Positions 1 through 7,105 of a DNA stretch of 48,799 nucleotides are shown here, in pieces; the stretch's first letter is position 1; every line of letters begins with the position of its first letter. Below the pieces are notes generated by a model. It worked only from the letters and a program-made list of their open reading frames with translations, ran no database searches and was not told the DNA's origin. The stretch comes from Ruminococcus sp. GTDB lineage: Bacteria; Bacillota; Clostridia; Oscillospirales; Ruminococcaceae. The stretch is taken from assembly GCA_017542475.1 (NCBI GenBank), contig JAFXXD010000018.1:1-48799 (forward strand), in the 5' to 3' direction. The position numbers and the translations under genes were made by a program.

Positions 1-99
1 AAGAGTAAGACCCCTCAAAGACTATGAGGTTGATAGGTGCAAGGTGTAAGCGTGGTGACACGTTCAGCCAGCGCATACTAATAGGTCGAGGGCTTTTCC
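1..99 (+). rRNA. 23S rRNA, 3' end (partial)
   Basis: The first 99 bases match the conserved 3' terminal part of bacterial 23S rRNA: a segment with GTAAGCGTGGTGACACGTTC, followed by the CATACTAATAGGTCGAGGGC end that closes domain VI. The gene enters from outside the window on the left. The exact 3' end was placed by eye. Confidence 0.93.
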
Positions 100-184
100 T
101 TTTACTTCATCACATGAGGTTCTCCCTCGTTTCATTCTTTGCTTATTCAGTTTCAAATTTTCTTTTGAAATTTGGAGAAATCGC

Positions 185-213
185 TTGACAAACGGTTACG
201 TTTATGATATAAT
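185..213 (+). promoter_or_regulatory. Consensus promoter of the tRNA-5S cluster
   Basis: TTGACA at 185-190 and TATAAT at 208-213 are separated by exactly 17 bp, and a TG precedes the -10 box. It lies between the 23S end and tRNA-Lys, so tRNA-Lys, tRNA-Glu, 5S and tRNA-Asn can be transcribed apart from the upstream rRNA. Its spacer closely resembles that of the tRNA-Thr promoter at 11392-11420. Confidence 0.9.
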
Positions 214-230
214 ATATAAGCGATGTAAAT

Positions 231-306
231 GCACCATTAGCTCAGTTGGTAGAGCAACTGACTCTTAATCAGTGGGTCCTGGGTTCGAGTCCCCGATGGT
301 GCACCA
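231..306 (+). tRNA. tRNA-Lys (anticodon CTT)
   Basis: A complete cloverleaf starts at GCACCAT and ends with the pairing ATGGTGC-ACCA. The anticodon loop reads ACTCTTAAT, giving CTT for lysine. The CCA end is encoded. Confidence 0.95.
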
Positions 307-309
307 CAC

Positions 310-384
310 GGCCCGTTGGTCAAGCGGTTAAGACACCGGCCTCTCACGCCGGTAACACCAGTTCGATTCTGGTACGGGTCACCA
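310..384 (+). tRNA. tRNA-Glu (anticodon CTC)
   Basis: The acceptor stem GGCCCGT pairs with ACGGGTC and CCA is encoded. The anticodon stem CCGGC/GCCGG encloses the loop CTCTCAC, giving anticodon CTC, the GAG-reading glutamate isoacceptor. It lies three bases after tRNA-Lys in the same transcript. Confidence 0.93.
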
Positions 385-392
385 AATTTCAA

Positions 393-509
393 GTCGGTGC
401 TTATTGCAGTGAGGTCACACCCGTTCCCATTCCGAACACGGCAGTTAAGCTCACTCGCGTCGATGATACTCGGCTGGTGACCGCCCGGGAAAGTAGATCA
501 GTGCCGGCA
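393..509 (+). rRNA. 5S rRNA
   Basis: The internal region CCCGTTCCCATTCCGAACAC and the helix that pairs GTCGGTGC with GTGCCGGC identify 5S rRNA of about 117 nt. It sits between tRNA-Glu and tRNA-Asn instead of directly after 23S. The ends are approximate. Confidence 0.93.
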
Positions 510-516
510 TTGATAT

Positions 517-592
517 TCCTCCTTAGCTCAGTCGGTAGAGCACTCGGCTGTTAACCGAGTTGTCGCCCGTTCGAGCCGGGCAGGGGGAGCCA
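517..592 (+). tRNA. tRNA-Asn (anticodon GTT)
   Basis: The acceptor stem TCCTCCT pairs with AGGGGGA, with discriminator G and encoded CCA. The anticodon stem CTCGG/CCGAG encloses CTGTTAA, giving GTT for asparagine. It is the last gene of the tRNA-5S cluster. Confidence 0.95.
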
Positions 593-596
593 AACG

Positions 597-622
597 AACG
601 TCTGCAATAGCAGGCGTTTTTT
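597..622 (+). terminator. Intrinsic terminator of the tRNA-5S cluster
   Basis: AACGTCTGC and GCAGGCGTT form a stem with an AATA loop, followed by a run of T. It lies four bases after tRNA-Asn. Confidence 0.85.
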
Positions 623-624
623 AT

Positions 625-653
625 TTGACATATTGCAGCTGTTATGCTATAAT
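625..653 (+). promoter_or_regulatory. Promoter of the MBL-fold hydrolase gene
   Basis: TTGACA at 625-630 and TATAAT at 648-653 have a 17-bp spacer. The start of the following gene at 691 lies about 30 nt after the expected transcription start. Confidence 0.85.
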
Positions 654-690
654 GGCTGTAATATATTATTTTTTTGTGGGGAAATTGAAA

Positions 691-1806
691 ATGAAAAAAT
701 CAAAAGCTCTGAAGGTGATATTTGCTATCCTGTTAGCCGTGCTTGTTATCGGCGGTGTATGTGTGTTCGCGTTCTACAAATATTTCACGGCTCCAATCGG
801 AAAGTACCCCGATAAGGCTCAGCGTGCGGAGTTTATCAAGCACCCGTCCGTGCTCTATAACGACGGCGAAGGGAGGTTCTATAATGAAAATCCCGTTGAG
901 TCCACGTCGAGCAGCTCGTTAAACGTCAATGGCTACTCCAAGCCTGAGAGCCTTATTCCTGCGGAGAAGATAGATTCGCTCGACCGCGCGTCTGACGGCG
1001 AGATGAATATCAGCTGGCTGGGACACTCGTCCGTGCTTGTTCAGATGGGCAGTCAGAACGTCCTCATCGACCCTATTCTCACGAAGGGCGCGACTACCCC
1101 GCAGATGTACACCCTTCCCGCGCGAATTTCCGAAATTGCGCTCGATATCGACAATATTCCCGACATCGACGTGCTCTGCATCTCGCACGACCACTTTGAC
1201 CACCTCGACTACGGCACTGTGACCGCTATCGACAGCAAGGTCGGCACTTACGTTGTTCCGCTCGGCGTTGATTCGCTCCTTGAGGGCTGGGGGATCGACG
1301 AAAGCAAAATCCACGTTCTCGGCTGGTGGGAAAGCGTGGAGCTCGGCGGCGTGACCTACACTCTCACGCCCGCGCAGCACTATTCGGGCAGATTTGCAAG
1401 CAAGCAGTATAAGACGCTGTGGGGCGGCATCTATATGTCGGACAGTGCTCACAGCCTCTATTTTACGGGTGATTCCGGCTACTGCGGCACCTTTGCGGAC
1501 ATCTACGACAAGCTCGGAGCTCCCGATGTTATGCTCGCGGACGCAGGTCAGGACACGCCTGCATGGTCGCATATGTCGCCCGAGGAGGTCACTCAGGCGG
1601 CGCAGGACGTCCACGCGGCGTATCTGATACCCGTTCACTGGGGAGCCTATCTCTACTCGAATTATGACTGGTACAAGCCCGCCGAGGACATTGTCAAGCA
1701 GGCTGACGAAGACGGAGTCGCAATAGCAACGCCGAAGCTCGGACATCTTTTCAGCTACGACGAGATCGCCGACCAGAATGAAAAATGGTGGGAAGAAAAC
1801 GAATAA
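691..1806 (+). CDS. Membrane-anchored MBL-fold metal-dependent hydrolase
   Basis: This 371-residue protein belongs to the metallo-beta-lactamase superfamily, in the UlaG/NAPE-PLD-like branch of metal-dependent hydrolases. Residues 9-28 form one N-terminal membrane segment, so the catalytic domain is probably displayed outside the membrane. The domain runs from about residue 105: GHSSVLVQ at 111-118, the metal-binding HDHFDH at 166-171, a later TPAQHYSGR and FTGDSGY. The frame is open upstream to 625, but that stretch is the promoter; ATG 691, preceded by GGGGAAATTGAAA, fits the signal-anchor start. It is monocistronic with its own promoter. The substrate cannot be told from sequence: phosphodiester, lactone and phospholipid hydrolases all occur in this branch. 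Confidence 0.85.
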   Translation: MKKSKALKVIFAILLAVLVIGGVCVFAFYKYFTAPIGKYPDKAQRAEFIKHPSVLYNDGEGRFYNENPVESTSSSSLNVNGYSKPESLIPAEKIDSLDRASDGEMNISWLGHSSVLVQMGSQNVLIDPILTKGATTPQMYTLPARISEIALDIDNIPDIDVLCISHDHFDHLDYGTVTAIDSKVGTYVVPLGVDSLLEGWGIDESKIHVLGWWESVELGGVTYTLTPAQHYSGRFASKQYKTLWGGIYMSDSAHSLYFTGDSGYCGTFADIYDKLGAPDVMLADAGQDTPAWSHMSPEEVTQAAQDVHAAYLIPVHWGAYLYSNYDWYKPAEDIVKQADEDGVAIATPKLGHLFSYDEIADQNEKWWEENE

Positions 1807-2032
1807 GCCAATAATACATATAAAATCGGCATAGCAATCTTGTGCGGAGATAACTCCGCAGACAAGATTTTACGGAACGGAAGAAGGGGACGCCTTCTAC
1901 AACAGAGTTGCATATAGCATCACAATCCAAATCAAAGATTAGGTGTGCTGCTTATCTTACAAGGCATCCCCAGCAGCAGAGCTGCATATAGCTGCGAAAG
2001 CCAAATCAAAGATTTGGTACGCAGCTTATCTC
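1807..2032. repeat. Gene-free stretch with two copies of the CATATAGC dispersed repeat
   Basis: Two similar units of about 55 bp, at 1902-1956 and 1974-2031, share CAGAG-TTGCATATAGC, then CCAAATCAAAGATT and a GCTGCTTATCT or GCAGCTTATCT end. A third copy lies in reverse orientation at 45353-45410. No coding signal was found; the short frame across the region only translates the repeat. Confidence 0.7.
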
Positions 2033-2059
2033 AAAAAACAGCCCACTGGGCTGTTTTTT
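2033..2059. terminator. Symmetrical intrinsic terminator
   Basis: AAAAAACAGCCCA and TGGGCTGTTTTTT form a perfect stem with A and T runs on both sides, so it could stop transcription on either strand. It is the first strong terminator downstream of the MBL-fold gene, 227 bp after its stop. Confidence 0.7.
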
Positions 2060-2226
2060 GATTCACCCCTTGCGAGGCGCCTTCGATTTATTTCGCCGTT
2101 CTCTAAAAGCTGTGAACGGCGACCAAGGGCTCTGCCCTTGGAACCTGCAAGCCTTTGAAAAGGCTTGAGCGAAACTTTCGGATTCGCGTCGTAGCATATC
2201 AGCGGCGGAAGATGTTTCCGCGCCGC
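2060..2226. repeat. Dispersed repeat fragment
   Basis: CCAAGGGCTCTGCCCTTGG at 2123-2141 is a perfect small hairpin, followed by a second one, AAGCCTTTGAAAAGGCTT, around 2150-2167. This hairpin-plus-hairpin layout resembles the 150-190-bp repeats at 14314, 16867 and 39114. No gene is evident. Confidence 0.5.
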
Positions 2227-2253
2227 AAAAAAGCCTCCCGATAAGGGAGGCTT
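2227..2253 (-). terminator. Terminator of the GH10 xylanase gene
   Basis: On the minus strand AAAGCCTCCC and GGGAGGCTTT form a stem closed by TTAT, followed by TTTTTTG. It lies nine bases after the xylanase stop codon. Confidence 0.88.
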
Positions 2254-2261
2254 TGCTGTTC

Positions 2262-4253
2262 TTATTCCATTACGGGAAGCTCCGTGACCTTGCCTGCGTC
2301 AAGAGCCTGTATTGCCCATGCGTCCATTGCGGTGATACCGTCGCCTGTGTTGTAGCAGTCGGCGTTTGTTTTGCCTGTGTCGCTGAGCGCGTACTTGTCT
2401 TTGTTCGCGATGGACTGGAGTATCGCTACTGCGTCGGCTACAGTTACCTTCTTGTCGTTGTTGGCGTCGCCGAGGAGGACATCGCCTGTGCCGAAAGTCG
2501 TATCAGCCGCGGAGGCTGTCGTTGACTCCGTAACAGTTGTGGTCGTAGTAGAAGTTACTGTTGTCGTTGTAGCTGAGGAGGTGGTAGTGGTCTCCTTCTT
2601 GGTGGTCGTCGTTATCTCGGGAATGTCGATGCCGTCGATTATCGAGTAGTATGCGGGCTTAGCCTCGTAATCCTTGTTGAAGAGGAGCGGGTTATTTTCG
2701 GCACGCCAGCTCTGGTCGTCGGTCGTACCCCATACAACTACAGCTGAAATGTAGTCCTTATAGGCAACGATAGCGTCGAAGATGTCGCTGTAGTACTGCC
2801 CCTGAAGCTCGTATCTCTCATCGTCAACTGTGGCGTCGAGCTCGGTTATCTGGATGTCAAGACCTGTCTTGCTGAACTTCTCCAGCGCCGCCTTGTACAT
2901 ACCTGCGGTCGGGAACGGGTCGTTTGTACCGTTGTTGGTTACATTGAGGTGGGACTGCATACCGATACCGTCGATGTAGTGACCGTCGGAGTTTATCTCC
3001 TCGACAAGCTTGACGATAGCGTCCTTCTTGTCCATATACTCGTTATAGTCGTTGTAGTAGAGCTTGGTTCCCTCGGGAGCGTACTCCTTGGCGTACTCGA
3101 AGGCGGGCTTGATGAATGAATTATCGCCGAAAATCTTGACCCACGGAGAAGCTGCGTACTGGTTTTCCTGAGCGGGGAAGCCTGCTTCTCTGGGAGTTCC
3201 GCCGTCCGTGAGAGCCTCATTTACTACGTCCCACGCATAGAAGTCAACGTCGGGGTATTCCTCCTTGACTGCCGCGAAAACGTTCTTGATGTAGTTCTCC
3301 ATACGCTTGAGCATCTTTTCCTTCGATACCCAGTCACCGTCGGCATCGTAGTTCTCCTTGAAGAACCAGAGAGGGGTCTGCTGGTGCCATACGAGGACGT
3401 GACCTCTTACGGAGATGTTGTTCTCTCTTGCGAAGTCGAGTATCGGAGCAGCGTTTGCGAGCGTAACCTGCGGGTCTGTATCGTCGCCGTCAGCAGCCAT
3501 TGCGAGGCAGGCAGCCTTGTCGAGGACTGAATCGGGCTTGAGCTCGTTGCCTGCGGTGAGGCTGTTGAAGTGGTGCTTCACGAGCTCCTGCGTTGTCTTG
3601 GGCGATATCTCACCGACTGTAGTAGCCGTGCCGAATTTGAACATATCGGCGTATACGTCTTTGAGTCCGACGAGGGTCTTGTCGAGCTTGTTGGGAGCGA
3701 GAGCAATTTTGAAATCGTCCACGCAGAGGTCGTTAGCCTCGCCGTTGGTCTCGATGTAGATGGAGACGTCCTTTTCCTTGTCGCCGAAGGAGAAGCTTGT
3801 CTCGAGGGTGACGTAATCGCCCTGAGATACGCCTTTCACGAGGTTGGTATACTGCGGTTCATCAGCTCCGCCGGGGGTATGCTGCATCGAAACGCACACG
3901 GTGTTGTACCACGCAGCCTTTACCTTGACCGAGAGGGTATACTTCACGTTCGGCTCGAGCAGTCCCTCTACCGAGAGAGACGGACCGTTCCAGCTCTGGT
4001 CGCGTCCGGATACGGACATTACCTTGCTTCCGCTCGGAGCCTTCGCGTCCTCGATGACCTCGATAACGGAGGTGTCTTCGTCGCCGCGCTTGGAGAACTT
4101 GGAGGCGTCGCCGTCCTCGAAATCCGTCGCGAAAACGATGTCCTCGGTATCGGCGGCGTCGGCGGTCACCGACTCCGACGCGGGGAACGATGACATCACC
4201 ATAGCCGCAGCAAGAGCGGCAGCGGTGAGTGCGTTGAATGGTTTGTACTTCAT
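2262..4253 (-). CDS. Cellulosomal CBM22-GH10 endo-beta-1,4-xylanase with dockerin
   Basis: This 663-residue secreted enzyme cleaves internal beta-1,4 bonds of xylan. Residues 1-35 are a signal peptide. Residues 38-188 form a beta-sandwich of CBM22 type. Residues 190-545 are the GH10 barrel: WHQQTP at 289-294, acid/base Glu346 in WDVVNEAL and nucleophile Glu471 in ITELD. A Thr-rich linker (547-585) leads to a type I-like dockerin (590-655) with GDANNDKKVTVADAVAILQS. The dockerin implies attachment to a cohesin scaffold that is not encoded here. ATG 4253 follows GAAGGGATG. The gene has its own promoter and terminator, and its leader contains a long hairpin. Family assignment is certain from the catalytic motifs; the CBM22 label is less so. 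Confidence 0.94.
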   Translation of the reverse strand: MKYKPFNALTAAALAAAMVMSSFPASESVTADAADTEDIVFATDFEDGDASKFSKRGDEDTSVIEVIEDAKAPSGSKVMSVSGRDQSWNGPSLSVEGLLEPNVKYTLSVKVKAAWYNTVCVSMQHTPGGADEPQYTNLVKGVSQGDYVTLETSFSFGDKEKDVSIYIETNGEANDLCVDDFKIALAPNKLDKTLVGLKDVYADMFKFGTATTVGEISPKTTQELVKHHFNSLTAGNELKPDSVLDKAACLAMAADGDDTDPQVTLANAAPILDFARENNISVRGHVLVWHQQTPLWFFKENYDADGDWVSKEKMLKRMENYIKNVFAAVKEEYPDVDFYAWDVVNEALTDGGTPREAGFPAQENQYAASPWVKIFGDNSFIKPAFEYAKEYAPEGTKLYYNDYNEYMDKKDAIVKLVEEINSDGHYIDGIGMQSHLNVTNNGTNDPFPTAGMYKAALEKFSKTGLDIQITELDATVDDERYELQGQYYSDIFDAIVAYKDYISAVVVWGTTDDQSWRAENNPLLFNKDYEAKPAYYSIIDGIDIPEITTTTKKETTTTSSATTTTVTSTTTTTVTESTTASAADTTFGTGDVLLGDANNDKKVTVADAVAILQSIANKDKYALSDTGKTNADCYNTGDGITAMDAWAIQALDAGKVTELPVME

Positions 4254-4277
4254 GATAGATCATCCCTTCATTTTGAA

Positions 4278-4325
4278 CTTGTTTTTCACGCGGGACAAAC
4301 GTGCAGCGTCCGAGTGAAAAACAAG
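4278..4325 (-). other. Hairpin in the GH10 mRNA leader
   Basis: CTTGTTTTTCAC (4278-4289) and GTGAAAAACAAG (4314-4325) form a 12-bp perfect stem that continues imperfectly inward. It lies 25 nt upstream of the xylanase start, in the predicted 5' untranslated region of about 125 nt. It may stabilise the mRNA or control translation; there is no T run to make it a terminator. Confidence 0.65.
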
Positions 4326-4387
4326 CCCATGATTTGTACCGCCCTTACTAAACAGAACGGAATACAACTTAAAAACATTACAGCTTT

Positions 4388-4416
4388 ATTTTAACATAGA
4401 GCCTCACTATTGTCAA
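4388..4416 (-). promoter_or_regulatory. Promoter of the GH10 xylanase gene
   Basis: On the minus strand TTGACA (4411-4416) and TAAAAT (4388-4393) are 17 bp apart. Confidence 0.75.
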
Positions 4417-4444
4417 TAATTGCCGTAAAACTAAGCAATTATTG
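4414..4444. promoter_or_regulatory. Inverted repeat overlapping the GH10 -35 box (candidate operator)
   Basis: CAATAATTGC (4414-4423) and GCAATTATTG (4435-4444) are perfect 10-bp arms 11 bp apart. The inner arm overlaps the -35 box, the usual position of a repressor or activator site. The regulator is unknown. Confidence 0.5.
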
Positions 4445-4469
4445 ATAAATACTGATAAAAAATGGTCAG

Positions 4470-4504
4470 AAAAAACCACCCGAACGGTTTCCCGCCCGGG
4501 TGGC
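4470..4504 (-). terminator. Terminator of the first GH9 gene
   Basis: On the minus strand CCACCCG and CGGGTGG enclose a GC-rich loop and are followed by TTTTTTC. It lies 26 bases beyond the GH9 stop codon. Confidence 0.85.
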
Positions 4505-4529
4505 ACTTCACATATTTATCCTTATCTCA

Positions 4530-6758
4530 TTATCTGATGGGGAGCTGTGAAACGCTTATCGAGCCTGCGTCGACCTTCTGGATAACGCGTGCATCGTTAG
4601 CTGTTATGCCGTCGCCTGTGTTGAAGACGTCAGCGTTTGCGAGCTGCTTAGCGTTGAGCTGGTACTTATCCTTGTTGCCGATGTACTGGAGGATAGCAAC
4701 TGCGTCAGCGATAGTAACATAGCCGTCGAGGTTGACGTCGCCGTACTTTGAAGCCTCGTTAGCGGGCTGAGTAGTTGTAGCAGTCGTTGTAGTTGTTGTG
4801 GTAGTTGTCGTTGTTGTAGTAGTGGTTGTTGTGGTAGTTGTGGTCGTAGTAGTTGTGGTGGTCTTTGTAGTTGTTGCGGGAGCGCTGCTGCCGTCCTTAT
4901 GGAGGACTACCTTCTGGATCTCAACGTCGTTGCCGTGAGGCCACCATACGATAGCCTTTACAACAGAGCCAACGTTTGAGGGGATAGTGTAGTCAACAGT
5001 CGCGATCTTATCGGAGCCTGCCTTTACGCCCTCGAACTTGTCCTCGAGCCACTCGCCTGTCCATGTACCGAACTCGCCCGATATCTCTGTATCGCTGGAG
5101 TTGATCTTTACATAGAGAGTTGCGGACTTGGCGCCGTCGGGCTTGAATTCAACGTAATTGTTGATCTTGCCGTCATCGCCTTCCTCTGTGCCTGCGGTCA
5201 TATCCGCGGGAAGGAGAGTAACGTCCTTGTCGCTTGAAGGATTGGAGTTTGTTGTAACAGTTGTAGTTGTAGTTGTGTTATCGTTGCCCTGCCACTGAGT
5301 CTGAGTTGTAGTAGTTGTAGTGGGCTGGTCGGGCTGAGTAGTTGTGCCGGGCTGTGAGCTTCCGCCGCTGTAGATCTTGGTAACGCCCTCGATGTTTGTA
5401 TCGATGGAGCCTGTACCGTAGAAGTGGTAGAGACCTGCTGCTGCACCTACGAGACCTGCGTTATAGTCGATAGCGACCTCGTTGCAGACATAGTCAGCCA
5501 TATTGTCGTGGTAATCGCCGTTTGCATTGCAGGGACCGCCTACGAGCGCACCGATGAGAGTGTGCGAGTTGGGACCGTAAGCGCAGAAGGGATTCATATG
5601 GTCGCCCTCGTCCTTCCAGCCGTCCATATTGAATTCACTGTAGCTCGTATAGCCTGAAGCAGCTCTGTGGTGTGCGTTCTTTGCGCTGTTGCTTGCGAAG
5701 CCTGTTACGAAGCAGGTGTTTGCGGGGTTAGCGCCGAGGATGTAGTTCATCTGTCCCTTAGCCCAGTCCTTGTAGTTGCCTGCGCCGTGTGCTGTAGCAA
5801 CGAGAGCTGTGAACTGCATTGAGCAGTTGAGACGAGCACTGCCCCATTTGTCGAGGAAGAGGTAGTTGCTGCCGCTTGCCTTGCCGGAAATGTAGCCGTT
5901 AGCCCTGCTCCAGTCCTTGGAGTTCTCGCCGAGGAGACAGGCTGCGCCGAGGTGTGTATCGTTCCAGCCGTGTACCCAGCCGACAGTCGGGAAGTTCTTG
6001 GAGTCGTTGAGGTAGCTGCTGTCGCCTGTAGCGATGTAGAGCCAGCCTGCTGCCCAAGCTTGATCGTCGGCAACGCTGTTCGAGCCGTAGAACTTGCAGG
6101 GAGCTGCCTGATTGTACTGCTTTGAGAACTTGTAGAGAGCCTTAGCGTACTTGAGAGCTTCCGCATCGCCGAAGTTCTTGTAGTGAGCAGCAAGAGCAGC
6201 TGCATACTCTGCAGCGATCTCGCTTGCGCCGTTGCTTGTCCAGAACATAGCTCTGCTTCCCTGGCTCTCGGGAGGTCCCCAGTAGCCGTGGTCCTCGTCA
6301 CCGTCGCCCTTCTGATAGAGGAAGTTGGTAACAGTATCGCCGCTGAGCTTTGTGGAGTCCTTGAAGAACTGGATGAAGTGGTCAGCTATGACCTTGAAAT
6401 GCTCTGTCTGACCTGTTTTCTCAAATGCGTCGGGGAATTCGTAGTAAGCCCACTCGAGAGTGGAAGCTGCAAAGCCCTGAGGAAGACCGAACATAGCGTG
6501 GTCGCCCGCATCGTGGAAGCCGCCCTTGACCTCATCGGTCATATGGCAGTCCTTTCTCCATGAGAGTCCGCCGCTTGAGTTGTCGCCGCACATATTGGCG
6601 TCGTAGAAATAGAGGGAATACTGAAGGAGTCTTGCGTAGTTGTCGTTATCTGCCGCGTTCGCATTGAGAGAGGGAGCGACTGCGGAGAATGAGCTTGATG
6701 CTGACGTGAGAACGAGAGCACCGCTGAGGATCGCAGATGTTAACTTTTTTAAATGCAT
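4530..6758 (-). CDS. Cellulosomal GH9 endoglucanase with beta-sandwich module and dockerin
   Basis: A 742-residue secreted cellulase. A signal peptide (about 1-36) is followed directly by the GH9 (alpha/alpha)6 barrel (38-450), without an N-terminal Ig domain or CBM. Asp83 and Asp86 in FHDAGDH, HHR at 363-365 and Glu427 in NEVAIDYNA are the expected active-site positions. After a Thr/Gln linker, residues 512-624 form a beta-rich module with GTWTGEW and VWWPHGND, probably carbohydrate-binding but not of a family I can name. A run of 27 consecutive Thr (633-659) precedes the dockerin (674-735). ATG 6758 was chosen because GAAAGAAG lies about ten bases upstream; a GTG at 6767 is in frame but touches that site. 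Confidence 0.92.
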   Translation of the reverse strand: MHLKKLTSAILSGALVLTSASSSFSAVAPSLNANAADNDNYARLLQYSLYFYDANMCGDNSSGGLSWRKDCHMTDEVKGGFHDAGDHAMFGLPQGFAASTLEWAYYEFPDAFEKTGQTEHFKVIADHFIQFFKDSTKLSGDTVTNFLYQKGDGDEDHGYWGPPESQGSRAMFWTSNGASEIAAEYAAALAAHYKNFGDAEALKYAKALYKFSKQYNQAAPCKFYGSNSVADDQAWAAGWLYIATGDSSYLNDSKNFPTVGWVHGWNDTHLGAACLLGENSKDWSRANGYISGKASGSNYLFLDKWGSARLNCSMQFTALVATAHGAGNYKDWAKGQMNYILGANPANTCFVTGFASNSAKNAHHRAASGYTSYSEFNMDGWKDEGDHMNPFCAYGPNSHTLIGALVGGPCNANGDYHDNMADYVCNEVAIDYNAGLVGAAAGLYHFYGTGSIDTNIEGVTKIYSGGSSQPGTTTQPDQPTTTTTTQTQWQGNDNTTTTTTVTTNSNPSSDKDVTLLPADMTAGTEEGDDGKINNYVEFKPDGAKSATLYVKINSSDTEISGEFGTWTGEWLEDKFEGVKAGSDKIATVDYTIPSNVGSVVKAIVWWPHGNDVEIQKVVLHKDGSSAPATTTKTTTTTTTTTTTTTTTTTTTTTTTTTTTATTTQPANEASKYGDVNLDGYVTIADAVAILQYIGNKDKYQLNAKQLANADVFNTGDGITANDARVIQKVDAGSISVSQLPIR

Positions 6759-6809
6759 TCTATTCACACTTCTTTCTGATTGGCTTGCCTATAATATGCC
6801 TTATGACCT

Positions 6810-6940
6810 ATTATACATAATTTCTTCACATTTTTAGTTACAAAACGGATAACACAAGGTTACAATTCAATTACACAAAGCCGATTTATCGAAGATTCTA
6901 CCTATTGCCCTAAAATGATATATCCGTTTTGTATATATTG
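6810..6940 (-). promoter_or_regulatory. Control region of the first GH9 gene: -10 box and TACAAAACGG sites
   Basis: A minus-strand TATAAT (6810-6815) has no good -35 box at 17 bp. Two copies of TACAAAACGGAT face each other, at 6839-6850 and, inverted, at 6922-6933. The first sits just upstream of the expected -35 position, which suits an activator. A related TACAAAACGG lies upstream of the second GH9 gene at 9659. The factor is not known. Confidence 0.45.
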
Positions 6941-7017
6941 ACGTAAATATTACAAGCTATTATGAACGGCAAATGTACAAATCCAAATTATTGTGAATAA
7001 AATTGCCTCAAAATAGC

Positions 7018-7059
7018 AAAAAAGTACCGATATACAATGGTTGTATTGTATATCGGTAC
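7018..7059 (-). terminator. Terminator of the second GH9 gene
   Basis: GTACCGATATACAAT (7024-7038) and ATTGTATATCGGTAC (7045-7059) form a perfect 15-bp stem with a six-base loop. On the minus strand it is followed by TTTTTTG. The stem is unusually AT-rich for a terminator. Confidence 0.75.
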
Positions 7060-7105
7060 CAAAAAACATATTTAATATTTGTGCGAAACGGGGAGAGTCA
7101 GACTA

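Noticed and set aside
246-554. A 102-codon open frame over the tRNA and 5S genes
   Set aside because: The DNA is fully explained by three tRNA genes and 5S rRNA.
1943-2158. A 71-codon open frame in repeat DNA
   Set aside because: It is a translation of dispersed repeats, crosses a terminator and lacks a ribosome site.
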